DNA of 64,000 nucleotides from Adiantum capillus-veneris (taxonomy: Eukaryota > Streptophyta > Polypodiopsida > Polypodiales > Pteridaceae). Made by a program: the position numbers and the translations under genes. This document shows, in pieces, positions 1 through 10,854 of the stretch. Each line of letters starts with the position of its first letter. The first letter of the stretch is position 1. The stretch lies in the NCBI GenBank assembly GCA_014529385.2, contig CM043967.1, positions 88,461,278 through 88,525,277 of the forward strand. Reading direction: 5' to 3'. The notes beneath the pieces are model-generated. The model searched no databases, was not told where the DNA came from, and worked only from the letters and a program-made list of their open reading frames with translations.

Positions 1-160
1 TGAGGTTGCAGGGCTTCGACTTCTGCCGCAAGCAATACCTCCGCTTGAGAAACATTTGGAATAGTTGATGCCTTCCTCTGCACCTTTCTTGGAGGTGGAG
101 CAACATGAGCGTCCTTCAAGCTTTGAGTCACTCGCTTCGAGTCACTCGCTTCGGGGACAT
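1..160 (-). pseudogene. 5' end of an unrecognised gene, cut by the window edge
   Basis: On the minus strand an ATG at 160-158 opens a short frame (M-S-P-K-R-V-T...) that stops at 130-128. The stop arises at a perfect 14-bp tandem duplication (125-138 and 139-152). If only one unit is read, the frame stays open to the window edge with a Lys/Pro-rich then Ala/Glu-rich composition. A CT-rich leader (183-203) and a TATA box lie upstream, so this resembles the first exon of a real gene. I do not recognise the family. It could be a broken gene, or the duplication could be an assembly slip. Confidence 0.35.
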
Positions 161-370
161 CGTATCACGAAAGAGAAAAGGGAGAGAGAGAGAGAGAGAG
201 AGAACTGAAGAATTTGAAGGGCAACACGACGATGGTAGAGAAGAATTGGAGATAGACATGGCTTGAAGGTAAGAGCTTGAGAGAGAGAAGGTAACTCCGA
301 CGTCAACGCAAGAGAGCTTTTGCTTATGAGAGTGTGTGTCTGTATCTCCTGAAAGTGAGGAAAGAGGGTC

Positions 371-379
371 CTTTATATA
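371..379 (-). promoter_or_regulatory. TATA box for the left-edge minus-strand gene
   Basis: The minus strand reads CTATATAAAGG here, a near-ideal plant TATA element. It lies about 210 bp upstream of the ATG at 160, leaving room for a leader of about 180 bp with a (CT)n tract at 183-203, as is common in plant 5' UTRs. Promoter function is inferred from position and sequence only. Confidence 0.45.
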
Positions 380-502
380 GGCTCTCAAGGTCAACTAAGA
401 ATAGAGGGAAGCAAAGAGAGATAAGTTCGCGTACGTTCGTGGGTCTATTAAAAAAACAAAAAAAATTATTTTTTTTAAAAATGCTAGGTACATTACAATT
501 GG

Positions 503-672
503 GGCAAGCTCTATGGCTTGCCATATTGCCAACAACTCTCCATTGTGTTGTCTATATGTATGCAAGCGGTTTTCAGGCCCTAAAATCGCTTCACAACCCT
601 AATTGGCAAATTGGCAAGCCATAGAGCTTGCCAACATTGCATATGCATTGTCGACAAGCTGTATGGCTTGCC
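503..672. repeat. Snap-back repeat: 20-bp inverted arms plus a third direct copy
   Basis: GGCAAGCTCTATGGCTTGCC at 503-522 is perfectly complementary to 613-632. A third, near-identical copy in the first orientation is at 653-672. Sequence after copies one and three is also similar (both run on to a CCATTGTGTTGT stretch). The unit can form a stem with a loop of about 90 nt. It may be a fragment of a small MITE; no flanking duplication was found. Confidence 0.6.
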
Positions 673-705
673 ATTTTTCCAAACGCCTCACCATTGTGTT
701 GTTTT

Positions 706-925
706 AATATTAGGTTAGGTTAGTTTAGGTTAGGTTTAGGTTATAGGTTAGGTAAGATTAAAGGTTAGGTTAGAGCTAGCAACAAATTAATACTAGAAAA
801 AATGCAAGCAGACTTCGAAGATGACTCGTGTACTTCTAAAAACGCAAATGAACTTCATTTAGGTTAGGTTATAGGTTATAAGTTAGGTTACATTAAGTTA
901 GGTTAGGTTTAAGTTATAGGTTAGG
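706..925 (+). repeat. Degenerate telomere-like TTAGG repeats
   Basis: Two clusters (about 710-770 and 860-925) consist of irregular TTAGGTTAGGTT-type units mixed with TTTAGGTT and TTATAGG variants. The usual plant telomere is TTTAGGG, so this is not a canonical telomere. It is an interstitial, degenerate array beside the 184-bp tandem repeat. Confidence 0.6.
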
Positions 926-1500
926 TTGGAGCTAGTGACAAATTAATAGTAGAAAAAACGTAATCGGACTTCAAAAGTGCACACAGACTTCAAGAACCTT
1001 AATATTTAGTCATTGACAAATAAAGTTGAGATTATTACCCTGTGGTCCTAATCTCTATGCAACTCTAGACCGGGGTGTGCAGGGATCGGGCCTGGCTAGA
1101 GAATGTGAGGTTGTTAGAGCTAGAAGCAAATAGTAGAAAAAACCCAATCAAACTTTAAAAGTGCACACAAACTTCAAGAACTTTAATATATAGTCATTGA
1201 CCAATAAAGATGAGATTATTACCCTGTGGTCCTAATCTCGGTGCACCTCTAGACCAAGGTGTGCGAGCATCAAGCGTGGCTAGAGAATGTGAGGTTGTTA
1301 GAGCTAGCAGCAAATAGTAGAAAAAATACAATCTGACTTTAAAAAAGCATACAGACTTCAAGAACCTTAATATATAGTCATTGACTAATAAATACAAGAT
1401 TATTACCCTATGGTCCTATTCTCCGTGCACCTCTAGACCGAGGTGTGTGGGGATCGGGCCTAGCTAGAGATTGTGAGGTTGTTAGAGCTAGTAGAAAATA
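772..1500. repeat. Tandem array, period about 184 bp
   Basis: The marker TAGTCATTGAC occurs at 1007, 1191 and 1375, exactly 184 bp apart, with flanking units highly similar. Shorter degenerate units start near 772 and 928. Each full unit has an inverted repeat (CACCTC...GAGGTG) around a CTAGA core and the phrase GAGGTTGTTAGAGCTAG. There is no consistent reading frame. It abuts the CACTA transposase remnant and could be its subterminal array or an independent satellite. Confidence 0.75.
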
Positions 1501-1571
1501 TCTTAATTCAAGACTCCCACGGGGTGCATGCAAAGTTTGAAAACGGCTTTTACAAGAGATGACAATCTCAG

Positions 1572-3199
1572 TGGTCTTAAGTCCCATGATTGGAACAAAT
1601 TTTTATAGTTCATCTTACCAATTTCCATAAAGGATTGTTTGATAGATGACATTAGAAGAACAATCTACAAAATTAGTGAATTGGTACGCTGGATCAATTC
1701 AAAAGAGATAAGAGAAGACAACATCGATGCAGTACGCTTAAATGCTATTGAAGTAGTGTACATGGTGGAGAATTACTTGCCAACAAACATTCTTACCATC
1801 CAAATGCATGTACTTGTGCATGTGGTCGATGAAGTTACAGTTGCTAGGGTGGTCCATAGCAGGTGGATGTTTATCTTGGAGAGATTTATGAAGATGTTAA
1901 AGGGGTTTTCGCATCAAAGAGCTCGTCCCGAGGGTAGCATGGCTGAAGGATGGCTTGTACAAGAGTCTCTTGTCCTCATCAGTGAATTTTTGGTCTTAAT
2001 TGATCCAAAGATGCCCTAAATGTGGACTATTGAGGTCAACGTCAAGGTGAGAGGAGACAAGCCGCAAGGACAAGGCATGGTTAGGAAGATGGACATCACA
2101 ATACGAGAAAAGGTTATGAGACTTTTCCTTCTCAAATTAGACATCATGCAAAAGGGAAAAAGAGAGGTACGAAGGGAAAAAGCAACAATGCTTGACAGAT
2201 TGTCTTTAATTCAAGCTCAACCGTGCCACTAGAAACCTTCATTTTCCAGATCATCTTCAAAAATTGCCTGACTTTCCAACTGGCCAATGGGTAGATGCAA
2301 AAATCTCAGAGGCAAAGAGGGATGGAGTGCTGATTACTGAAGAGGAAGAGGAGATGTGAAGGGGTTGCGATTGACATGTATATTTCAGAACTTCCTTTTA
2401 AATCTCCACATGATCACATTGCTTTAATAGCTTTTAGTCTGTTTCAATTTTGTGGCTGCAGTATCACAAATATGGATCTTTGTGGTCGCATGATGGGAAA
2501 CACTTCAGAGTGCAAAGGATCAATGAACAAATGGTCACTTTCAATAGTGGTGTTAGGGCAAGCTTCGTCTAGGAAAGTAGGAGTAGTGCCAGGGATGAGA
2601 ATACAGAGGCTAGCCAGCTTGAATACTTTAATTTCATCCAAGACATCTTGAAGATTAGCTTTAGAAAGTTTGATATGTTTATCTTTGATGTCAAGTGGTT
2701 CAAGGTTATTACCAGTGGCCCTAATGCAACTGTTTGTAAAGACAAGAGTGGATTGATTCAAGTGAACTCTAGGCAGGTGTGGGCAGATGCGCGGGATACA
2801 TCCGTACTTCCGCAGCATTGTGAACAAGTTGTGTTCATACACGATCCATTATGGACAGAAAATGATGACAATGATCTATCTAAACATTGGTGGCTCTATG
2901 TCGTTCAAGTTGCTCCACGTAGCAAGGCAGTGTGTGAAGGATTGGACATTGAGGTCAAAGAGGTGATTATGAACAAAGCGCAGGAGCGACATAAAATTTA
3001 AGTTTAGATCTTGAGGTGGATGTCAGCAATGAGAAATTGTTTGAACATAGAGATGACGTGTCAAATACTGAATCTGATGCGGAGAGCGACGAAGAAGTAG
3101 ACCTCGATGATGAAGATGCAAAAGTATAGATTAAGATAGACATTTTTGGTGCATCAGATCTCATAGAGGATGAGAGATTAACTAATGATTTTTGATAGG
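1572..3199 (+). pseudogene. CACTA (En/Spm) TNP2-like transposase remnant
   Basis: The first part reads like the C-terminal DUF4218 region of TNP2 transposases: G-L-K-S-H-D-W near 1572, then H-V-V-D-E-V, R-W-M-F-I-L-E-R-F-M-K and R-A-R-P-E-G-S-M-A-E-G to about 1970. The segment at 2640-2960 matches DUF4216 in layout (F-D-V-K-W-F..., then E-Q-V-V-F-I-H-D-P and W-W-L-Y-V-V). An acidic tail (3003-3125) follows. The gene is dead: TAG at 1606-1608, a stop at 2017, and frame changes between the two domains. The catalytic N-terminal half is absent. Known members cut and paste CACTA elements; this copy cannot. Confidence 0.8.
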
Positions 3200-3350
3200 A
3201 ACTCTTTTGTAAAACTCTTTTTATTAGTCTACAATACACTTTAGATTCATTTGTTTGTGTAGCAGCTTTGTTGATTTGTTATTTGTATTGATTAAGCATT
3301 TCTTCCGTAAACTAACGTATTTTGTGGGTGTTGTTTGTGTATGATTAGCC

Positions 3351-4246
3351 ATGGCCAATGACGATGAGCCATACTCTCCTAGTTTTAGTTTTCCTGTCAC
3401 TCCAGCCGGCATGTCACTCAAGCAGATGGGCTCGTTTTTGTCTCAGTTCACACTAGAGCAGATCGCGATGGCACATCACCTTTGGGCAGCAGGTCCCTCT
3501 AGACCCACTACGACCGACCCTACGCCTGGGACTAGTGTGGTCCCTACACCGTGCGGCCCCACACCTCAATCTAGTGTGCCACCTACCCCTAGGACTTGTG
3601 TGCCCCCTATACCGACAGGTGGTTCATCCTCGAGATGAGGTAGGCGTCGTTTTGGAGGCGGTGGTTGCTGTGGTAGCGGTTCTAGTGATGCGTCCATACC
3701 ACCAAGAGAGCATCCACCACTCTCTTCAGTAGATAGTTCACCGATTGGAACATCATGTACACCTTGGGGATCACACGAGCATGATCCTACCAAGCTATAT
3801 AGGAGCAGGGCTGGGACTGTTGTGCCGGATATGATAAAAAAGGCCATGCGACAGAGGATTCAACAGCTTTGTGCAATTCATTTTGGTCACTCTGTGATGG
3901 AGGTTAGGGATAACCTTGATTTTGGAAGAAAGAATTACATCATTGAGGCCATTCACAGTGAGTATAAGACGGCAGAGAGGTACGATCCAGTCTCAAACCC
4001 CTGGATTTTGAGCGTGGCAAAGTCCACAATGTCACACCGTCGATCAGAGGCGAGAGATAGGTACAATGACATCAGTCCCAAACCGGCATGGTTGGATGCA
4101 GAGGAGTGGGTGGGGATTTCACGAGAGACACAAGACAATCCTCAAAGATTTTAGCAGCAAAGAGATGCAACCAGAGCACGTTTGGAGTCTAATGGAGCGT
4201 CACATCTTGGGAGTGGAGGCTACAATACGCTTGGACATGAGTTTGT
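3351..4246 (+). pseudogene. CACTA second ORF, Transposase_24-like, with two in-frame stops
   Basis: One reading frame runs from ATG 3351 through a Pro/Thr-rich N-terminus and a Gly-rich stretch to a basic helical region (about 3822-4246) resembling the plant Transposase_24 domain that accompanies TNP2 genes. Two stops interrupt it without any shift: TGA at 3636-3638 and TAG at 4152-4154. Both are explained by C-to-T change (CGA, CAG). A predicted GT-AG intron (4245-4329) follows. The family call rests on composition and position after the TNP2 remnant, so it is less secure than the transposase itself. Confidence 0.6.
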
Positions 4247-4329
4247 AAGTATTATATGTATGCTTTAAATTATGAAAAATATATATGTTATCTGAAGATT
4301 TATCTAATGATTAAATCATAATTTTGCAG
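4245..4329 (+). other. Predicted intron in the CACTA second ORF
   Basis: GTAAGT at 4245 pairs with an AT-rich interior and TTTTGCAG ending at 4329. The length (85 bp) is typical for plants. Coding beyond the acceptor is short and ends quickly, so the last exon is decayed. Confidence 0.5.
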
Positions 4330-4479
4330 GAAGTTGCCGTGAAGTGTCTTCCGACACGCTGAGAGGAGAAGTATGGGTACAAGCATGGACTTGTGGTCCT
4401 TTTGACCCAGCTCTGCAGGAGGAGGGAGAGGAGCTCTACCATGAGGGTCATCTCACTGCATATGTACAATTTTGTAGTG

Positions 4480-4725
4480 CTTATGTTTATGGTTTATGGT
4501 TATGTTTATGGTATGGCACATATGTTATGGTTAAGATTTGGTAGTCAAGTTAAGGTTATAGTTTTGCTATGATGGTATGGCAGTCATGTGATGGTGATGG
4601 TTATGGTTATGGTTGTGCAATGATGTTATGGCTATTATGGTTATGGTATGACAAGCAAGTTATGGTAATGGTTATGGTATGGAAAACAGGTTATCTTTAT
4701 GGTTTTGCAATTTTCGACTCATGTT
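4480..4725 (+). repeat. Degenerate TTATGG/TTATGGTTATGG repeat
   Basis: Irregular repetition of GTTATGG, GGTTATGGT and GGTATGG over about 250 bp. It opens spurious frames on the plus strand. I assign no coding potential. Confidence 0.6.
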
Positions 4726-6175
4726 TTAATTATGGTTATAAAATCTTTATGCCATTATGCCATGATCAAGCTTTTGATTTTGTGGTTATGTTTTGATTTT
4801 GTGGTTATGTTTTTCTTACAATTGTGCTTATTGCCATACACTCACTCTTTAGCGTCAACTTGTAGGTGGAGTGCGGTTGCTTGTGCACTCTTCCTTTGGG
4901 CAGAGAGGGTTGATTCTTTTGCTGCAGTACATACAGCATCAACTCCCAGCCCTCTCTGCCAAAATTTTTTTTTCAGGTTTGGTCATCGGTATAGAGTACG
5001 GTATAAGCGTCGATAGAGACCTTGGTAGTTGTGTCGAAATATGCTACAATATTACCGATGGTTATTTTATTGTGTATTCCGATGCTCATTTCATGGTTTA
5101 TTCCAACACTTAATATACCGTTGCTTATACTGACGTCACGATATCGATGTCTCTTTTGAGGCCTATTTCAACATTTTTTAGTTTTAAAATTAACTTTTTT
5201 TCGTCGGTATTTGCGCCAATTTGTGCACGCCGTGTTGTAGGAAGTGCCTAATTTTAGGTGTGTGCAATATTTTGCCTATGTTTGTGCACCTAAAAATCAA
5301 TGCGTTCTTAATGATTTTCCAATTGTGAGGATTGATTCGTGTTGTGGTCATGCCAAACTAATGATTTGTGAAATCACATGCAATTTTGACAAAATTTACC
5401 CTTTTGTGTGCGCACCTAAAGATTGGTAAAAACTGCCAATTTTATTAGTGTGTGTGTGCCTAAAAAGTGTTTAATGTACATGGTTAATTCAATGTTTTGA
5501 TTGCATACTTGATGTGCGTAATGGTTAATTACTACATTTTTGAGCTCAAAACAAGGATTTACACACTCGAATTGCGTCAAATTTTGACCTAATTTTGTCG
5601 GTTTAATTGCGTAGTCTTGATTTTATTGATGAAATTGTTTGGCAATTGAACTGATGAGATTTTTGTGATTTTATTTGGCTGCACTAATCCATAATGTGTG
5701 GAGAATTTGTAGAAAAGTTTTGTAAAATTTTTACAATTTTTTGCTAATTTTTGTATTTATTTTTCTTAATTCCATAAACATTTGATATTTTGTGATCTTT
5801 ACGAGCTATTTTGTGTGTGCGTATTTATGGCATCATTTTGTTTGCATTTGTGTCCTCCGTGGTCGAGTTTTGAGCGTTTTGCTATTTTCGGAGGTCCGGT
5901 TGATGATTGTGTCGTAAATTGCATTTTCGGTAAAAACTGTTTTTGCAGGTCAAAAATGTTTAATTGTGAATGTCGGTGATTTTCTAAGATTCTTAGAATT
6001 TTCCATGAATTTTTTGGACTTTTCTGGCAATTTTTTGGGATTTTCTAGTGATTTTTGGAGTTTCGGCTTGGCCTATTTTTGGCATTTTTCGGACGAGTGA
6101 AGATCAAATAATAAGAAAAAAATAATTTTTGGGTTTCGATATTGTGCCTTGCGGTGCATGAAAATCTTTGTCCGG
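4726..6175. other. AT-rich intergenic stretch with one hairpin
   Basis: No credible gene. At 4899-4960 an 11-bp arm GGCAGAGAGGG pairs with CCCTCTCTGCC, with further partial pairing inside (TTGAT/ATCAA), forming a possible foldback of about 60 nt. Between 4980 and 5220 a CGTCGGTAT-like word recurs loosely, which may be CACTA subterminal sequence. The remainder is T-rich and repetitive in composition only. Confidence 0.4.
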
Positions 6176-7632
6176 TGTCGGGGGATATGTGTTCGCTACG
6201 TGAGCCGGGTAGGCGCCGGGCCTCTGGCTGTGGGAGGTGTGAAAGAGAGAGAACAAGAACAACAGATGCAATTGAGTCTGGAAATCACCGTAATCATCAA
6301 TTAATTTATTAATGTATGAGTACAACTTAATCCTTAGCCAAGGCGGGTTGTTAACAGCACTGTCACTTGGATCATCTGCTAATTAGGAGTTTAAGCTCTC
6401 GTTTATAGGATTAACCGGGCCGTTAACGACACCGGACTTAACAAAATGTTAAATCAATTTCTAGCTGATGGAAATTTTCTAACGCCTTTTTATCTGCTTC
6501 GATTGCCCGCGGATTCTGCACTCTTCAATTTAGTTCATTGCCTCGATCATCAATGCTTCGGACCGGCTTAATTGCCAATCTCTAGTTTGAACTTCCTCCT
6601 ACTTCTTTCCTTGCTTTGTTTACCGTGCATTCCTTCTCCTGCTTTGGTTCAAGACCAAGAGTGCTTCTCAAGCTTACTCGCTTTAATCCTTGACAAGATT
6701 CTTCTCAATCTTCATTGCAATTCCCTCTCGTTGCTTTGACTTGAGAGAGAGAGCCCTTGTTTAAATCCGTAACCCTCCTTGCTCTCCTCTTGATTACCTT
6801 TCTTTGCTCCCTTCTATTGCTAACCAAGGAGGACAATAGAGAGTGGGCGAGTCATCAAGCCTTGCTCCCCTCGTTACTTCATGTGCCCTTGTTGTTGCTT
6901 ATGGTCGAGAGAGGGAGAGAATTGCTTGGTTTCTCCCTCTTGAGAGAGAGAGACCCCATCCCTGCTTGTGTTGGAGTTTGAGAGAGAGAGACCTCTCCTT
7001 GGATCCCTGTTTGCTTCCAATCCCCTCTTACCCTCGTTGGTTTCCGATCCCCTCTTTAGCAAAAAAAACCTGAGGCTATTAATAGCTTGCCTCTTCCCTT
7101 AGCAACGACGGCGCCGTCATTGCTAGGGCCGTGGGAAGCGATTTAATGACGTGGCAGGGGACAGTTAGACGAGCACCAAAACTGCCGGAATAAGGGCCAA
7201 AAAGCTACGCCTAGGCCTGTTCGCCAACTTCTGCTTCATCACCGAGCTCGACCGAGCATCACCCCGGCTAGCGCGATCGATTCTTCTCCCTGTGCTGCTC
7301 GCGTTTTTTCCTGCCCGCCGTCTCCTCCTTTTATTCACACTTAAACAAAAAACCCCCTTTCCATAGTGGGCGGGCGGCCTCCCTTTGGTTGCCTTTGGGT
7401 GGCCATAGGTTGAGGCCATTGGGATTCTTTCTTTATTCATAATCATCTCATTGGTGCTCCCTCTGGATAACACAAAGAACTGAACTGCTACAACATTGTG
7501 AGTGTGGCCATAGTTATGGCCCTTGGCAAATATTTGATGGGCATCACATTTGGTATACATTTCGGCCAAGGCACTGGCAAGCATCTCCAGTGGGCGGCCA
7601 CGGCCATTGTATTTTGGTCTTCACATTGTCGA

Positions 7633-7644
7633 TGGTGTCAGAGC
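7633..7644 (+). promoter_or_regulatory. Primer-binding-site-like sequence
   Basis: TGGTGTCAGAGC differs by one base from the common plant initiator Met-tRNA primer site TGGTATCAGAGC. Its position downstream of the first direct repeat fits a retrotransposon PBS. Confidence 0.5.
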
Positions 7645-7677
7645 TTTCCACATCAAGGGTGATGGTCTTGCCTTGTT

Positions 7678-7800
7678 GGGTATATCCCACAGTCAATGCA
7701 TTCCAAGAGATCACATTCCGATTGGGTATACCCCACAGTCAATGCATTCCAAGAGATCACAATCCGACTGGGTATATCCCGCAATCATTGGATTCCAAAA
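7678..7800. repeat. 46-bp tandem repeat, nearly three copies
   Basis: Units start at GGGTATA at 7678, 7724 and 7770 (spacing 46 bp). They share CAATGCATTCCAAGAGATCAC; the last copy is diverged. It lies just inside the interior of the LARD-like element. Confidence 0.7.
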
Positions 7801-9070
7801 GACGTCATTCTAGACATGATACTCCCAAAGCACTTACTGCTCTCGCACTTCAACTTGGATGAAGATAAAAAATTCTCAGATGGCACCCCGATCGAGCGGA
7901 CCAAACTGGTATGGAGCCAACCCCCGGTGAATCTTTAACACGGCTAATATCTTGGTAATCGGAACTCCGATTGCTGATCTGAAAAGATCGACGCGCTCCA
8001 CAAAGTGAGCACTTTAGGCCCGTACATTCATTCCAATTTTGTCCCCTCAGCTGTTGCAGTTACCGAATCCGGTACGGATCTGCAATCGACTTGAACTTTA
8101 AACTGCCATAACTTCTTCACTGTAGCTCCAATCGACGAGCCGTAAAGACATGCCGGTAGAGCAGTTCAAGCACTACAATTTTAGATCATAATATCCCATC
8201 TGTGCTCACATCAAGCATAGCCCTTTTTGGAATCATTGATGCATCTGTTGGCCCTTTCAAGCCGCATATGGCATACATTAATCATTAAGCTTGGCCTGTT
8301 ATCAAGCCCTGATCACTTCTCACTTAATGTGTAGGCTTCAAAGAAGCGTAGCTTGCATTTCTCTACTCTTTTTCTCATCATGGTAGCGGAGCTGCACAAC
8401 ATAAGATGTCGGGGGATATGTGTTCACTACCTGAGCCGGGGAGGCGCCGGGCCTCTGGCTGTGGGAGGTGAGAAAGAGAGAGAACAAGAACAACTGAAAA
8501 CTCTGGCAATCACCGCAATCATCAATTAATTGAATATTACTTTGAGTACAACTTAGTCCTTAGCCAAGGCGGGCTGTTAACAGCACCGTCACTTGGATCA
8601 GCTGCTAGCTAGGAGTTTAAGCTCCCGTTTACAGGATTAACCGGGCCGTTAACGACACCAGACTTAACAGAATATTAAATCAATCTCAAGTCGATGACGG
8701 TGATGGTAATCATCTCTTGTTGCTTTATCTGCTTCAAGTCAGCTTTCCTTGCCGAGCTCCAATTCTCTTCTTGCCTTTTTGCCTTTCGGACTTCATTCTT
8801 CCCTTCAAGTCCCTAGGTCCCCTTCTTTTCTTGCTCACCTTATGTTGCCGAGCTCCTCCTTAATGCTTAATGCCCTTTCCAGCTTCTCAACTTGCTTGCT
8901 TTAACCAATCTCGCCTTCTCAAGCTTGCTTGCTTCGACCTCGACAAGATTCTTCTCGACCTACTTGCTTGCTTTAAGCTTACTCCCTTGCTTTGCTTGCT
9001 TGCCTCGACAAGCTCTTCTCAAGCTTGCTTGATTGCCTTGACACTCTCCTTCTCAAGCTTAATTCCTTGC

Positions 9071-9610
9071 CTTAAAAAAAGTCATACATAAATCAAAAAT
9101 TTATTAAAAAAATCATAAAAACTCAAAACAAATCCATGAAAAATGACAAATTGACCAAAAAAAAAAACAAATCACAAAAAAAAGAAAATTCATAGATTCA
9201 CCAATTTTTTTAAAAATTTTATTTTTTTTCAAAAAAAATAAGAAAATTTAATAAAAATACTAAAAAAAAATAAATTCAAAATGTCACAAAAAAATTAAGA
9301 AAAATAAAAAGAACTCATTGGAAGTACAAAAAGCCAGAAAGAGAACGAAAAAAGGAAAAATTAGCAAAAAATCACACGTCAAGCAAACAAAACAAAAACG
9401 AGCAAATCAAAAGCCAAAAAGAAAAGCCGGAAGAGCAACAAACTGTGCAAAAGCGAACAAGTCGGGCAAAAAAAAAGCCAGCCGTGAAAATCACAAACCA
9501 CGAAAAAAGACCAGAAGTGCCGTAAACCGAGCCTACCGCACAAAGTGAACCAAATCAACAGAAGAACTGTTGAAATCGACGAACTGGAAGCTGTGAGCAG
9601 CAGAAACAAA
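9071..9610 (+). repeat. A-rich low-complexity tract with a basic ORF-like stretch
   Basis: From 9075 to about 9320 the plus strand is extremely A-rich. It continues into a lysine/arginine-rich open frame (9318-9548, 76 residues). The composition alone explains the open frame, so I do not call it a gene. Confidence 0.4.
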
Positions 9611-9832
9611 TTTTGTGCTTAGGTTTGGAAAGTACATCCACAATTCAATCAAGAAGTTAGAAGTGAATGTGTACGCTATAAGTTGGCAAGTGCAAGGAAC
9701 GACATTGCAATTGAGCTTCCACGAACAGGCACAACTCACATGTGATTGCAGATTAGGCTAGTACGAGCACCATAAATTTTGCTAATCAATACCCGAAACT
9801 GCTAGGAGAAAGCTTTCACAGATTGAGCCAAC

Positions 9833-10854
9833 ATGGACTCAAATCGAGCCGAGAGTTCGAGTACAGCAGAGCAAACCAATAGCAGTGGCAACACATGCAC
9901 AACTGCAATAGAGCAGATTTTATACCTATATGGCTACAATGGAGATAAAGTCTTATATGCAGATTTCAAAGGCCATAGGTATCTTATGAGTAGCAAAAGC
10001 AACACAAGAACCAAGATCCTATTGATCAGAGTAAGGTTAGATTCCGAGACTCCTAGATGTTCACAGATTTCAGTGGACCAAGGTATTGCAAGCTCAAAAA
10101 TGAAGTGCAGATAGAAGTTCAGAAGGTCAATCCAAGTGTTTATCCAGAAATCTGCACAAGCCAGCACACCATCCAGTTAGTGCATATGCAATTAGGGTCA
10201 TTGTACATAGATTACAGTGGTCAGATATATAGTCGAGAGCCATAATTGCAAGATCCAACATATCAACCATTAGAAGCAAGTCTAATTGGAGAACCAAGCC
10301 AAAGACGGTACAAAGGTCAAGATGGAGCAGTCTACAGCTTGATGCTTAGTGTTTTAGAAGAAAATGCCTACAACTTGGCAAGCACAAAAACAAAAACTTC
10401 TCAGCAAAAGCTTGGCATGACAGAACCAAATGGAATACCACTAGTCATGGCATATTGCTCAAATTGTGGACAAAAAGGTGGACATTTTTTTGAAGATTGT
10501 CCAAGAAATCCAGACAAAAGGGACACATCAACCACCAAGCAAGGTACATAGAAAATTGGAATTGCAAATCTCGATGTAAGTGCATGTAACTCATCACTTT
10601 TAATGCAGCCGGAAAATTTTGCATTACGGTTAGAAGCACCAGTAAAATCACTGCAAGTTCAAAATCAACATGAAGATGCACAGACACCTGAAAAGTTTAA
10701 AATTGATTCTTTGAACAATAAATTCTTGTATGAATTTGGTCAAGATGTCCATATATCACCGAATGTTGAAAAGACTGTTAGATTTGCAAATGAGTTTGCA
10801 TCCTTAGCCACAAGTGTGCAATCAATCACGAGTCTAACACATCAAACAGAATGA
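9833..10854 (+). pseudogene. Module-repeat ORF with Cys/His knuckle (element 0)
   Basis: ATG at 9833 opens a 93-residue frame with a module V-L-Y-A-D-F-K-G-H-R-Y. After a frame change, a second frame (10057-10854) carries F-T-D-F-S-G-P-R-Y, L-Y-I-D-Y-S-G-Q-I-Y and then C-S-N-C-G-Q-K-G-G-H-F-F-E-D-C. The latter resembles a gag zinc knuckle but has five rather than four residues before the His. In-frame stops are TAA 10243-10245 and TAG 10549-10551. Modules are spaced roughly 45-60 residues. I know no domain name for the module. By context it is the N-terminal/gag part of a retroelement polyprotein. Confidence 0.5.

Larger units (their letters stand above)
6176..9070 (+). mobile_element. Non-coding LTR-element remnant (LARD-like)
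   Basis: A block beginning TGTCGGGGGATATGTG at 6176 is repeated at 8407. About 290 bp are closely similar, and both copies continue into comparable CTT/CTTGC-rich sequence. A primer-site-like TGGTGTCAGAGC lies at 7633-7644, between the copies, where the PBS of a 5' LTR would be. This suggests a 5' LTR of about 1.4 kb (6176-7630), a short non-coding interior and a truncated 3' LTR (8407-9070). No gag or pol is visible. LTR ends and target duplication were not resolved. Confidence 0.55.

Noticed and set aside
706-925. True telomere or chromosome end
   Set aside because: Units are irregular, mixed with other sequence, and not TTTAGGG. They lie inside continuous DNA with genes of transposons on the right.
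4344-5113. Short plus-strand ORFs over the TTATGG repeat and T-rich DNA
   Set aside because: Composition-driven frames rich in Tyr, Met, Gly and Leu; no homology or regulatory context.
7165-7584. Minus-strand 139-residue ORF
   Set aside because: It lies within the presumed LTR of a non-coding element, shows no motif, and is best explained as a chance frame.
9318-9548. Lysine-rich 76-residue protein
   Set aside because: It lies in an A-rich tract; lysine codons and lack of stops follow from composition. No homologue in the window and no promoter.
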